The notes under the pieces: model-generated
The model's input: the letters and a program-made list of their open reading frames with translations, nothing else
Databases searched by the model: none
What the model was told of the DNA's origin: nothing
Made by a program: the position numbers and the translations under genes
Part shown: piece by piece, positions 42,863 to 51,123 of the stretch
Numbering within the stretch: the stretch's first letter is position 1
How the letters are laid out: each line of letters opens with the position of its first letter
Assembly: GCF_001945395.1 (NCBI RefSeq)
Contig: NZ_MSXV01000037.1
Coordinates: 62,001-126,000 of the forward strand
From: Pseudomonas sp. PA15(2017)
Lineage (GTDB): Bacteria > Pseudomonadota > Gammaproteobacteria > Pseudomonadales > Pseudomonadaceae
DNA: 64,000 nt
Direction: 5' to 3'

Positions 42863-43681
42863 ATGAAATCCCCAACCCACAGTTGGCTCACGCTGCTTGG
42901 CGAGCAGGCAGCAGACGCGGGCCTGCAGCATGTCAATCTATTGGTCGATGCCAGCAACCTCCAATACCCATTGCTCTCGCGCCTCGATGAAATCGAGCAG
43001 CCGCCGGAAATGGCCATGCTTCTTCAGGGCACTCCGGAAGAAGCCATCGCCGCGGATGGGCCTATCCTGTTGCGCATGAGAGCTGAGCAGCTCAAACAGC
43101 GGTCCTGGCTCGACGAATTGCTCACCAGCAAAAATGCCCATCAGCATCTCCTGGCGCTGATCAGTCCATGGCCGTTCGTCCAGCTTGCCAGCCACCTGAG
43201 CCACTGTACCCAGGCCGAATGGAACGACGGCCGAGGCAGTGGCCTGCTGCGTTTCTATGACCCACGCATGCTGGTTCCCACCAGTGAAGCGCTGGACCCT
43301 CATCAGGCGTGGTTTCACGCACCGATCATTACCTGGCACTGGCAGGACCGCGACCGCATGCCTCGCAGCTTGGCGGGTAACCTCATGCGCCCGACCGAGC
43401 TGCCCTCGCCACTTCCCCCGTTGCGGCTGACCAGAGCACAGGTGGCCGGCCTGCTCGCCTGGAGCGCTGCAGAAAACTATCGCCGTAGCTGGGGCGTGCA
43501 GCCACAAGACTACGGCCTGGCGCTGCAGGAACTGTTGATGCGCCACCTGATGCACGGGCAGTTGGCGGCGAACCGAGAGGGGGTACAGGACCTCGACCAG
43601 CGTGACACCTTCGTGCGCGCCTGGCTGGCCGAAAACTCGCCGATCGCGCCGCCTGTCGAAGAGGCCGAGGTTTGGGCGTGA
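42863..43681 (+). CDS. DUF4123 effector-loading chaperone (Tap/TEC)
   Basis: This is a 272-residue DUF4123 protein. The N-terminal lobe has LLVDASNLQYPLLSRL and the middle has SPWPFVQLASHLSHCTQ and GLLRFYDPRMLVP, typical of the family. These adaptors bring one effector to the cognate VgrG and are not secreted. Here the loaded effector is probably the DUF2235 protein, though four lipoprotein genes lie in between. The stop overlaps the first lipoprotein gene (GTGA). Confidence 0.93.
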   Translation: MKSPTHSWLTLLGEQAADAGLQHVNLLVDASNLQYPLLSRLDEIEQPPEMAMLLQGTPEEAIAADGPILLRMRAEQLKQRSWLDELLTSKNAHQHLLALISPWPFVQLASHLSHCTQAEWNDGRGSGLLRFYDPRMLVPTSEALDPHQAWFHAPIITWHWQDRDRMPRSLAGNLMRPTELPSPLPPLRLTRAQVAGLLAWSAAENYRRSWGVQPQDYGLALQELLMRHLMHGQLAANREGVQDLDQRDTFVRAWLAENSPIAPPVEEAEVWA

Positions 43682-44202
43682 GTCGCGGAGCTTTAGTTGT
43701 AAGCACGGTATTGGTGGCGTTACTGCAAACCGGCTGTGTGTCCAAGGAGAGTGAGATGCTTGGTGCGCCTGTCGAGGGTTATAACCACACCTCCGCGGCC
43801 ATCAACCGGTTTACCGTCAATGGCGCAGGTGGGCCGAATTTAGGGCCTTATAGCGGTGGCGGTGGGCAGGTCTGTTGCGGTTCGGTGCCTCGTTATTGGC
43901 GGCCAGGGCTGAGGGCTATTGTGGAGTGGGAAAAAGATCCTAACCCTCGACCAGTTATCCCCCTAAAGCGCAACAAATATGGCTCTCTCGATCCGGATGA
44001 TTACAAAAAGCATGCGGCCAATTACACGAGTCACCGTATGGTAGTGGATATCCCCCTGTATCAAGAAGCCGGAACATTGAAAATGCATTTTCTTCCCTGT
44101 GATCAAGTAAGCGTTTCGGCGGACAATAATTTCTACGATACCCCAGGGTATCCCTACAACTTTCCACGCAAGATGGAGGATACGGAATGTCCCAAAACCT
44201 GA
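43678..44202 (+). CDS. DUF3304-type lipoprotein, immunity candidate, copy 1
   Basis: This is a 174-residue lipoprotein starting at GTG 43678, overlapping the DUF4123 stop. The signal peptide ends in lipobox LQTGC. The mature part has SEMLGAPVEGYNHTSAAINRF, GGGGQVCCGSVPRYWRPGLRAIVEWEKDP and PGYPYNFPRKMED, which I recognise as DUF3304. Its N-terminus differs from copies 2-4 (no MSQ-LK start) and its late segment (RMVVDIPLYQEAGTLKM) is divergent. DUF3304 genes often lie beside DUF2235 lipases, so periplasmic immunity to the lipase is the likely role. Confidence 0.82.
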   Translation: MSRGALVVSTVLVALLQTGCVSKESEMLGAPVEGYNHTSAAINRFTVNGAGGPNLGPYSGGGGQVCCGSVPRYWRPGLRAIVEWEKDPNPRPVIPLKRNKYGSLDPDDYKKHAANYTSHRMVVDIPLYQEAGTLKMHFLPCDQVSVSADNNFYDTPGYPYNFPRKMEDTECPKT

Positions 44203-44747
44203 AGTCACCGGCAGCGCGTAATTCGATACGCCGCTATCCATTTGCTGCTTTGCCACTGACGCTATTATTGATTAGTGGTTGTATAGCCAGGGAGTCCGAG
44301 ATGCTCGGCGCACCTGTTGAGGGCTATAACCATACATCCGCGGCCATCAACAGATTCACCGTCAATGGTGCTGGTGATCCTAATTTAGGGCCTTACAGCG
44401 GTGGTGGTGGGCAGGTCTGTTGTGGCTCGGTCCCCCGATACTGGCGACCAGGGTTAAGGGCAATTGTGGAGTGGGAGAAAGACCCTTCGCCTTACTGGTA
44501 TGCCAATTGGTCTGAGCGTTTGTATTCTGATGCATGGAATAAACGCATGGATGAGCACCGTAGTCATTACACTCGTCACCGTGTAGTTGTGGAAATACAT
44601 GAGTACGACAGCCCCGGCCCCCTCGTGGTGCACTTTCTTCCTTGCGACACCGTGCGCGTCGCCGCCACTCCTATAGTTCCAGGCCATCCTGGTTACCCCT
44701 ATAACTTTCCACGTAAGATGGAGGATAAGGAATGTCCCAAAGCCTGA
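44187..44747 (+). CDS. DUF3304-type lipoprotein, immunity candidate, copy 2
   Basis: This is a 186-residue lipoprotein overlapping copy 1 by 16 nt. The signal peptide is longer (MSQNLKSPAARNSIRRYPF before the hydrophobic part) and the lipobox is LISGC. The outer parts match the other copies, but residues about 95-125 differ strongly: PYWYANWSERLYSDAWNKRM replaces the PLKRNKYGSLDPDDYKKH type. The tail from VRVAATPIVPGHPGY matches copy 4. This mosaic pattern suggests recombination between immunity alleles. Confidence 0.85.
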   Translation: MSQNLKSPAARNSIRRYPFAALPLTLLLISGCIARESEMLGAPVEGYNHTSAAINRFTVNGAGDPNLGPYSGGGGQVCCGSVPRYWRPGLRAIVEWEKDPSPYWYANWSERLYSDAWNKRMDEHRSHYTRHRVVVEIHEYDSPGPLVVHFLPCDTVRVAATPIVPGHPGYPYNFPRKMEDKECPKA

Positions 44748-45292
44748 AGCCACCGGCAACGCGTGACTTGATGTGCCGCTATCCATTTTTTGCTTTGCCA
44801 CTGACGCTATTATTGATCAGTGGTTGTATGGCCAGGGAGTCCGAGATGCTCGGAGCACCTGTTGAGGGTTATAACCATACTTCTGCGGCCATTAGCCGGT
44901 TTACCGTCAATGGCGCAGGTGGGCCGAATTTAGGGCCTTATAGCGGTGGCGGTGGGCAGATTTGTTGTGGCTCAGTACCTCGTTATTGGCGACCAGGTAT
45001 GAGAGCTATTGTGGAGTGGGAAAAAGATCTCAATCCTCGACCAGCTACTCCCCTAAAGCGCAACAAATATGGCTCTCTCGATCCGGATGACTACAAAAAA
45101 CATGCGGCTAGTTACACCTATCACCGCGCAGTTGTGGAGATACATGAGTACGACAGCCCTGGCCCTCTCGTTGTGCACTTTCTCCCCTGTGATCAAGTCC
45201 GAGTTACGGCTGCGGCCGTAACGCCGCGCCACCCGGACTACCCCTATAACTTTCCACGCAAGATGGAGGATAAGGAATGTCCCAAAGCCTGA
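44732..45292 (+). CDS. DUF3304-type lipoprotein, immunity candidate, copy 3
   Basis: This is a 186-residue lipoprotein overlapping copy 2 by 16 nt and starting exactly 545 nt after it. Lipobox LISGC. The central segment is the common type (PLKRNKYGSLDPDDYKKHAA), while the tail VRVTAAAVTPRHPDY is particular to this copy. The ribosome site GGATAAGGA and start codon are embedded in the 3' end of copy 2, so translation is likely coupled. Confidence 0.85.
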   Translation: MSQSLKPPATRDLMCRYPFFALPLTLLLISGCMARESEMLGAPVEGYNHTSAAISRFTVNGAGGPNLGPYSGGGGQICCGSVPRYWRPGMRAIVEWEKDLNPRPATPLKRNKYGSLDPDDYKKHAASYTYHRAVVEIHEYDSPGPLVVHFLPCDQVRVTAAAVTPRHPDYPYNFPRKMEDKECPKA

Positions 45293-45834
45293 AGTCACCG
45301 GCTGCGCGTAACTCGATACTCCGCTATCCATTTGCTGCTTTGCCACTGACGTTATTGCTGGTCAGCGGTTGTATGGCCAGGGAGTCCGAGATGCTTGGTG
45401 CACCTGTTGAGGGGTACAACCATACGTCTGCCGCTATCAACAGATTTACCGTCAACGGCGCTGGTGGGCCCAATTTAGGGCCTTATAGCGGTGGCGGTGG
45501 ACAGGTATGTTGTGGCTCTCTACCCCGTCAGTGGCGTCCAGGGCTAAGAGCCATTGTGGAGTGGGAGAAAGATCCTAATCCACGCCCAGCGGTACCACTT
45601 AAGCGCAATAAATACGGTTCTCTAGACCCTGATGATTATAAAAGACATGCGGCTAACTACACTCATCACCGTGCAGTTGTAGAAATACATGAGTACGATA
45701 ATCCTGGTCCTCTCATCGTGCACTTTCTTCCTTGCGACACCGTGCGCGTCGCTGCCACACCTATAGTTCCAGGCCATCCTGGTTACCCCTATAACTTTCC
45801 GCGGAAGATGGAGGATAAGGAATGTCCCAAGTAA
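45277..45834 (+). CDS. DUF3304-type lipoprotein, immunity candidate, copy 4
   Basis: This is a 185-residue lipoprotein overlapping copy 3 by 16 nt. Lipobox LVSGC. Central segment PLKRNKYGSLDPDDYKRH and tail VRVAATPIVPGHPGYP. It ends ECPK, one residue short of copies 2 and 3, because the following sequence changes into the effector gene. It overlaps the DUF2235 effector by 13 nt. As the copy nearest the effector it is the best candidate for the cognate immunity protein. Confidence 0.85.
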   Translation: MSQSLKSPAARNSILRYPFAALPLTLLLVSGCMARESEMLGAPVEGYNHTSAAINRFTVNGAGGPNLGPYSGGGGQVCCGSLPRQWRPGLRAIVEWEKDPNPRPAVPLKRNKYGSLDPDDYKRHAANYTHHRAVVEIHEYDNPGPLIVHFLPCDTVRVAATPIVPGHPGYPYNFPRKMEDKECPK

Positions 45835-48590
45835 TGAAGCCGCCGCCTGCCAGCGTGCTAATTGCACGTCCTTTCGATCGTACAGGCCTACCGTTGGACT
45901 CCTCGGAAGTGCTCCTTAATATTCGGGCCCAAGAGCGAGATGAGAAGAAATTCTGGAGCAAGTCGATCAGCGTTGGGGCAAAGCAAGGTGAAGAAGCCCC
46001 CGAACCTTGCTGCAAAACGCTGCATATCAGCCTTTGCTTCGATGGCACAAATAACCATGAGCCCTCGGACTCTATTGCCGATCCTAGATGTACGAGCAAC
46101 GTAGCGCGTCTACTTCATGCAAGCATCGAAAAAATAGATGATGGTTTTTTTCGTTATTACAGCCCAGGAGTGGGTACTGTATTCGAGGAGATTAAAGAGT
46201 ATGTACCTGATTCAAACGGGCTCATTGGTGCCCGTGGTGGAGAAGATAGGATCAACTGGGGGCTTACTCGGCTCGTTGATGCTTTACAAACGACGTTGAC
46301 ACCAGAGTCGAGATTGCAACTGGATCAGACGCAGGCATTGGTTGAGGCCATGGGCACTAACTGGGCAAAGTCGGTGTTAAGCGCTGGGCTATTGGAAAAT
46401 GGCGCACGCAAGCGCAAGGCGGCGATGCAGCCCTACGAGGACAAACTTTCCAGTTTGCTGGAGCAGCGGCGAATTGCCGAGAAGAAGCCGGAAATCCTCG
46501 CTCTGCGCCTCTATGTCTATGGGTTTTCCCGTGGTGCCGCCCAGGCCCGCACTTTTGCCAACTGGCTGATGGAACTGACGCGCCAGCAGAACGGTGAAGC
46601 CAGCGAATACCGGTTCGCCGGGCTACCCATTTCCATCGAGTTCCTGGGGCTGTTCGATACCGTGGCTGCTGTCGGCCTGGCTGACAGTGCGCCTTTTGCA
46701 GCTGGCCATATGGACTGGGCCAGCGGCACCATGCGCTTGCCGGACGAAGATCTGCGGCAGGCCTGCATGCCAACCGGTTTGCCTGAAGATTGCAGCTTCC
46801 TCAAGCGCTGCGTGCATCTGGTCTCGGCCCATGAGCAGCGCGCTAGCTTCCCGCTGGACTCCATTCGTCGTCGGGAAAAAAATTCTGATGGGACGCGTGA
46901 CGACGCCCGAGCATCTGTTTATCGCAAGGACACCTGGGAGTATGTCTATCCCGGTATGCATTCCGATGTAGGCGGCGGTTATCCCCCAGGTGATCAAGGC
47001 AAGGCTCGAGGTGGTCAGGGGGAGCTTATGTCGCAGATTCCTTTGCACCATATGTACCGATCAGCCTTTGCTGCGGGGGCGCCATTACAAATACCTAGTT
47101 CGGCTTTAAGCGGCACCGAGAAAGTAGAAGAGTGGCGCATCATGGAGCCTAAGACAGAAGTTGAATTCTCTGTCTCTGAGATGCTTGTCACCCGCTTCAA
47201 CGCCTGGCAGAAACAAGCCGTGGCAGGTTCACTTGAAGATGTAATCAAGCGAGAGCAGGCCCTGATCACGGCCTGGCGTATCGACCGCTATGCGGGCGGT
47301 ATCGACAAGCAAGGTTTTGCGAGTGGCATCGACAAGCAAGGCTTTTACAGCCGTGTGAAAGGGCAGGACATGAGCAAGGAGCAACAGGCCGCTCTGAAAC
47401 GTCTGCATGCCCATAAACTGGCAGAAAATTCTGCAGCGGCTCAGGGCAAGGAGCTGCCTGTACTCAGCGAGCGCGAACAGCAACAGCATGAGGCTGATCT
47501 CAAGCTGGTCGGGGGCACTGAGGCCTATACGCGCATCAACACAAACAAGACATTCGAGCCTGCGCTCGACGATCAGCAATTGCGCCGTGCCGCCGCTGAG
47601 TTCAAGCGTGATTATGATCGTAGCTGGGGTGTTGACGAAGACACCTTTAGCATCGGTGGCGTAATCAACATGCTGTTGGGCGGCACCGTTTATCTTATCA
47701 ACGAAGAAGACGAAGCCCAGGAGTATGCCGAGCTTTACAAGAATGGAACCGCGCGTAATCGCGAGCTGTTTGTGAGGCCCGGAGTTATTGCCAATGGGCA
47801 ACAAGCGCTGGTGGAGCTCTTCGACGAGCAGGTACACGATTCGCGTGCCTGGTTCATGAATTCTTCTGCTCTTGGAGAGCGCGAGCCTTTTACCGATTAC
47901 TTCCGCATCCGCTTGGTTCACTTCGACAACGAATCGAACAAAAACCTATCGGTCTTGGCAACAGCCGGGCGCGTGGTTGGCGTGGGCATTGCGCTGGCCA
48001 GCGTTGGGTTGTCGGTCAAGAAGCGCAACCCGCGTTACTTGCTGGGCCTTTTCCTTCCGTCCCTGGCGACACCTGTGCTGACAGGCAGAGTTGGCCTGCC
48101 AGATTTCCCGGAGATCAGCGCATTCGATCCATTAACCGGTATCGCTTTGCCAATGATGGACGGCGTGCAGTCCCTGCGTGCGTTCACTCAGAACCCAGGC
48201 GATGTGGTGGCCAAACTCAGCAGCATGCCGCTGCCGGTACCGCTTACCGAGCAAACCGCCATTACGCCGGACCTGCAAACCATCTTCAAAGCCGCCGAAG
48301 CGGCGAAGGCGGTCAAAGCTGCCAAGGAGTCAGGTGATATGAGTGATTTGTTGGGCCAGGCCATGGACCTGATGGGCAAGGATGATCCCAAGCCTGGGCT
48401 CCAGTCTCCCGGGTTTCTAGGTCAAGCCATGAAATTGATGGACAAGGACGGCGCCAAAACCGGGCTCCCGCCTTCGACTTTGCTAAGTCAGGCCGTGGGT
48501 ATGATGGACAAGGGCGATGCCAAGTCCGGGCCTCAATCTCCGGGTCTGCTGAATCAAGCCAAGGGCGAAGTCAAAGGGCTTATCGGCTAG
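45822..48590 (+). CDS. DUF2235 T6SS lipase effector (Tle1-like)
   Basis: This is a 922-residue alpha/beta hydrolase. The nucleophile motif is GFSRG with Ser236. The early strand LHISLCFDGTNNHE and the segment HSDVGGGYPPGDQG, with the probable catalytic Asp/His neighbourhood, are typical of DUF2235/Tle1 phospholipases. A hydrophobic region lies near 710-770 (VVGVGIALASVGLSV, LLGLFLPSLATPVL). The last ~80 residues contain three imperfect 22-23 residue repeats with QAM-LM-KD. It is encoded with vgrG, a DUF4123 chaperone and four lipoproteins. It has no signal peptide. Periplasmic phospholipid hydrolysis in target cells is inferred. Confidence 0.88.
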   Translation: MSQVMKPPPASVLIARPFDRTGLPLDSSEVLLNIRAQERDEKKFWSKSISVGAKQGEEAPEPCCKTLHISLCFDGTNNHEPSDSIADPRCTSNVARLLHASIEKIDDGFFRYYSPGVGTVFEEIKEYVPDSNGLIGARGGEDRINWGLTRLVDALQTTLTPESRLQLDQTQALVEAMGTNWAKSVLSAGLLENGARKRKAAMQPYEDKLSSLLEQRRIAEKKPEILALRLYVYGFSRGAAQARTFANWLMELTRQQNGEASEYRFAGLPISIEFLGLFDTVAAVGLADSAPFAAGHMDWASGTMRLPDEDLRQACMPTGLPEDCSFLKRCVHLVSAHEQRASFPLDSIRRREKNSDGTRDDARASVYRKDTWEYVYPGMHSDVGGGYPPGDQGKARGGQGELMSQIPLHHMYRSAFAAGAPLQIPSSALSGTEKVEEWRIMEPKTEVEFSVSEMLVTRFNAWQKQAVAGSLEDVIKREQALITAWRIDRYAGGIDKQGFASGIDKQGFYSRVKGQDMSKEQQAALKRLHAHKLAENSAAAQGKELPVLSEREQQQHEADLKLVGGTEAYTRINTNKTFEPALDDQQLRRAAAEFKRDYDRSWGVDEDTFSIGGVINMLLGGTVYLINEEDEAQEYAELYKNGTARNRELFVRPGVIANGQQALVELFDEQVHDSRAWFMNSSALGEREPFTDYFRIRLVHFDNESNKNLSVLATAGRVVGVGIALASVGLSVKKRNPRYLLGLFLPSLATPVLTGRVGLPDFPEISAFDPLTGIALPMMDGVQSLRAFTQNPGDVVAKLSSMPLPVPLTEQTAITPDLQTIFKAAEAAKAVKAAKESGDMSDLLGQAMDLMGKDDPKPGLQSPGFLGQAMKLMDKDGAKTGLPPSTLLSQAVGMMDKGDAKSGPQSPGLLNQAKGEVKGLIG

Positions 48591-48671
48591 CGGTGCAACC
48601 CGCACGTGTCCCAATAAATGAGTGGTAAGGTTAACGGGGGCCGACAGTTCAAGCACGCCTTGGACCGAGGC

Positions 48672-48723
48672 CCGGTATCAGGAAAGCCTGATCGTAACGG
48701 GTTGAGTCCCGTGACGATGCCGG
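48672..48723 (+). other. Small multi-hairpin element after the effector gene
   Basis: Two hairpins lie side by side: ATCAGG-AAAG-CCTGAT (48677-48692) and CGT-A-ACGGG-TTGAGT-CCCGT-G-ACG (48693-48716). CCGG tetramers at 48672-48675 and 48720-48723 can pair outside them to make a three-way junction. It is not a recognised riboswitch or tRNA. It could be a 3' UTR structure or a mobile-element remnant. Confidence 0.4.
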
Positions 48724-48735
48724 TATAAAAACAAC

Positions 48736-48767
48736 GGCCCGGTTCGCGCAGGCGAGACCGGGCCTTT
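48736..48767. terminator. Bidirectional terminator between the T6SS effector and the alcohol dehydrogenase
   Basis: The arms GGCCCGGT (48736-48743) and ACCGGGCC (48757-48764) are extended inside by TCGC/GCGA around GCAG. It is followed by TTT on the plus strand, and by GTTGTTTTTAT on the minus strand. It separates the convergent genes. Confidence 0.85.
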
Positions 48768-48786
48768 GGGCGATCAGGCGCTGACG

Positions 48787-49851
48787 TTACGCCGCGTCCT
48801 GATCCTTGGCCAGGGAAGCCATGTCGATCACGAAGCGGTATTTCACGTCACTCTTGAGCATGCGCTCGTAGGCTTCGTTGATGTTCTGGATGTCGATCAT
48901 TTCGATGTCCGAGACGATGCTGTGCTCGGCGCAGAAGTCGAGCATTTCCTGGGTTTCGGCGATGCCACCGATCAGCGAGCCGGCCAGCCGGCGGCGCTTG
49001 AAGATCAGGCCGAAGACCTCCGGCGACGGGTGTGCCGAATCCGGTACGCCGACCAGGGTCATGGTGGCGTCGCGCTTGAGCAGGCCGAGGAAGGCATCCA
49101 GGTTGTGCGGGGCGGCCACGGTGTTGAGGATGAAATCGAAGCTGTTGGCGTGGGCCGCCATCTCGTCGGCGTTCTTCGATACCACCACTTCGGCAGCGCC
49201 CAGGCGCAGGGCGTCTTCACGCTTGTTCGGCGAGGTGGTGAACAGCACCACGTGAGCGCCCATGGCGGCGGCGATCTTCACGCCCATGTGGCCGAGGCCG
49301 CCGAGGCCGACGATACCCACCTTGTCGCCCGGCTTGACGTTCCACTGGCGCAGCGGCGAGTAGGTGGTGATACCGGCACACAGTAGTGGCGCGACGGCGG
49401 CCAGGTTGTCGGTGTGACGGATGCGCAGGACGAATTTCTGGTCGACGACGATGGCGTCTGAGTAGCCGCCAAAAGTGTTTTCGCCACCAAATAGCGGGCC
49501 GTTGTAGGTGCCGGTGAAGCCGTTCTCGCAGTACTGCTCCAGGCCTTCGGAACAGGACGAGCAGCTCCGACAGCTGTCGACCATGCAGCCGACGCCGGCC
49601 AGGTCGCCGACCTTGAAGCCGGTCACGTCGCTACCGACGGCCGTGACCTTGCCGACGATCTCGTGGCCGGGCACCGAGGGGTACAGGGTGTTCTTCCACT
49701 CGTTGCGCGCGGTGTGCAGGTCGGAGTGGCAGACGCCGCAGTAGAGGATATCGATCTGCACGTCGTTGGTGCCGACGGCGCGGCGCTGGAAGCGGTAGGG
49801 CGCGAGAGGTTTGCTGGAGTCCTGGGCGGCATAGCCGAGAATGGTGGTCAT
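48787..49851 (-). CDS. Zinc-dependent NAD(P) alcohol dehydrogenase (YahK/cinnamyl-alcohol type)
   Basis: This is a 354-residue medium-chain dehydrogenase. Catalytic zinc ligands lie in CGVCHSDLH and GHEIVG, and structural zinc cysteines in CMVDSCRSCSSCSEGLEQYC. The nucleotide-binding motif is GIVGLGGLGHMGVKIA. The pattern matches NADPH-dependent aldehyde reductases such as YahK. ATG 49851 is chosen since AGGA lies 6 nt upstream; ATG 49857 lacks spacing. The substrate in the cell is unknown. It is not obviously in an operon with the LysR gene 225 nt upstream. Confidence 0.92.
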   Translation of the reverse strand: MTTILGYAAQDSSKPLAPYRFQRRAVGTNDVQIDILYCGVCHSDLHTARNEWKNTLYPSVPGHEIVGKVTAVGSDVTGFKVGDLAGVGCMVDSCRSCSSCSEGLEQYCENGFTGTYNGPLFGGENTFGGYSDAIVVDQKFVLRIRHTDNLAAVAPLLCAGITTYSPLRQWNVKPGDKVGIVGLGGLGHMGVKIAAAMGAHVVLFTTSPNKREDALRLGAAEVVVSKNADEMAAHANSFDFILNTVAAPHNLDAFLGLLKRDATMTLVGVPDSAHPSPEVFGLIFKRRRLAGSLIGGIAETQEMLDFCAEHSIVSDIEMIDIQNINEAYERMLKSDVKYRFVIDMASLAKDQDAA

Positions 49852-50076
49852 GGGCATTCCTATCGGTTGTAAATCAACGGCTTATGGCCGTGTGGATGGA
49901 TAAGCGTAGTGCAGCCCGGTGTCGGGTCGATTGCACAATCCTGTCGCTGTCTGTCCTGATCCTCCGTGGCTATTTAAGAAGGCAGGGATCAGCAGAGAGT
50001 TCCCGAACGCAGCATCATGGCCACACGAATCGCTGGCAGCCTCGCGCTGCGTCGCAGGCCATCGAGAGTGGCGGGA

Positions 50077-50967
50077 CTATCGGCTGTTGAGGCGCGTGCG
50101 CAGCAGCGGCGTGAGTTCGTCGAACAGCGTCTGCACGGAGCGTAGCGCCAGGCAGTCCGGGCGGGTCAGCAGCCACAGGTCGGTGTCGCAATCGACCAGC
50201 GCCTCGCTCAGGCGCTCCACGCCATCGAGGCTGCGGGCCATGAAATCGGGCAGGGCGGCGATGCCCAGGCCGCCCTGTACCAGGGTCGCCACCGCCGACA
50301 TGCTGCTGCAGCGGTAGCGCGGCACCAGGCTGGGATGCACCTGATGGCGCCAGGCCACGGTGATGTGGTCGGGCATGGAGTCGTCCGGGGCGATCCACGG
50401 CACCGAGGTGGGTGCCTGCAAGAAGGCGTCGCGGTGTTCCGGGCGGCCGCAGATGTAATAGGCGGTGTGCCCCAGTTGGCGGCCGACCAAGTGCTCGGGC
50501 GGCGCGTTGGACAGACGCAGGGCGATGTCCGCGTCGCGGCGGCTGAGGTTGGCGAAGGTGTTGGTGGTGGCCAGCTCCAGCGACAGCGCTGGGTAGCGCG
50601 GCATCAGCTCGGCCAGGCTGGGCAGCAGCAGGTTTTGCAGCACCGCGTCGGTACAGGTCAGGCGCACCGTGCCGCTGATGACTTTCTCGCCATGCTGCAG
50701 GGCGATCCGCGCCGCATCCAGGGCCTGCTCGGCGCGTTCGGCCTGCTCGGCCAGGGCCTGGGCACTCTGGGTCGGCATGTAGCCGCGGCGGCTTTTCTCG
50801 AACAGGGCGATGCCCAGATTGGCCTCGAGCTTGCGGATGGCCCGGAATACCGTCGACACATCCACCTGCAATTGCTCGGCGGCCCGGGCCAGAGAGCGTC
50901 CGCGCACCAGGGCGAGCACCAGCGCGAGATCGACGTGGCTGATCTGATATTGCGTAGATGCAATCAT
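50077..50967 (-). CDS. LysR-family transcriptional regulator divergent from the polyamine operon
   Basis: This is a 296-residue LysR regulator. The N-terminal helix-turn-helix covers residues about 8-66 (LARAAEQLQVDVSTVFRAIRKLEANLG). The effector domain contains VRLTCTDAVLQNLLLPSLAELMPRYP. ATG 50967 is the start; a much longer in-frame extension runs antisense through the puuA-like gene and is spurious. It is divergent from the puuA-like gene with a 156-nt gap that holds a 14-bp perfect palindrome. Its target may be the polyamine genes or the dehydrogenase downstream. Confidence 0.9.
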   Translation of the reverse strand: MIASTQYQISHVDLALVLALVRGRSLARAAEQLQVDVSTVFRAIRKLEANLGIALFEKSRRGYMPTQSAQALAEQAERAEQALDAARIALQHGEKVISGTVRLTCTDAVLQNLLLPSLAELMPRYPALSLELATTNTFANLSRRDADIALRLSNAPPEHLVGRQLGHTAYYICGRPEHRDAFLQAPTSVPWIAPDDSMPDHITVAWRHQVHPSLVPRYRCSSMSAVATLVQGGLGIAALPDFMARSLDGVERLSEALVDCDTDLWLLTRPDCLALRSVQTLFDELTPLLRTRLNSR

Positions 50968-51035
50968 CAATTGCTCTGCTGCCAGTATCGGTTGCGTGTG
51001 CGCCCACTTATACTCAAGGCGTTGCCTAGAATCAA

Positions 51036-51049
51036 ATCCGCTAGCGGAT
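51036..51049. promoter_or_regulatory. Perfect 14-bp palindrome in the LysR-puuA divergent region
   Basis: ATCCGCTAGCGGAT is fully symmetric and lies about midway between the two divergent starts. It is a good operator candidate for the LysR protein or another dimeric regulator. No transcript data are available. Confidence 0.5.
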
Positions 51050-51123
51050 ACCCAGAATAATGAGGCGCCAAGGCTCGTGAGATGTCTTGCGCGGGGGCGC
51101 CGATGCGAAAGGATGTATTTCCC

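Larger units (their letters stand above)
44187..45821 (+). repeat. Tandem array with exact 545-nt start-to-start period
   Basis: Starts at 44187, 44732, 45277 and the effector start 45822 are each 545 nt apart, giving three full units; the copy at 43678 is a diverged fourth. Because 545 = 3 x 181 + 2, each unit shifts the reading frame, producing the overlaps. Sequence similarity between units is high except in the middle of the first unit. Confidence 0.9.

Noticed and set aside
43678..45834. Treating the four lipoproteins as effectors rather than immunity proteins
   Set aside because: All have signal peptides and lipoboxes, no catalytic motif, and lie next to a hydrolase with an intact GFSRG motif; immunity is far more likely.
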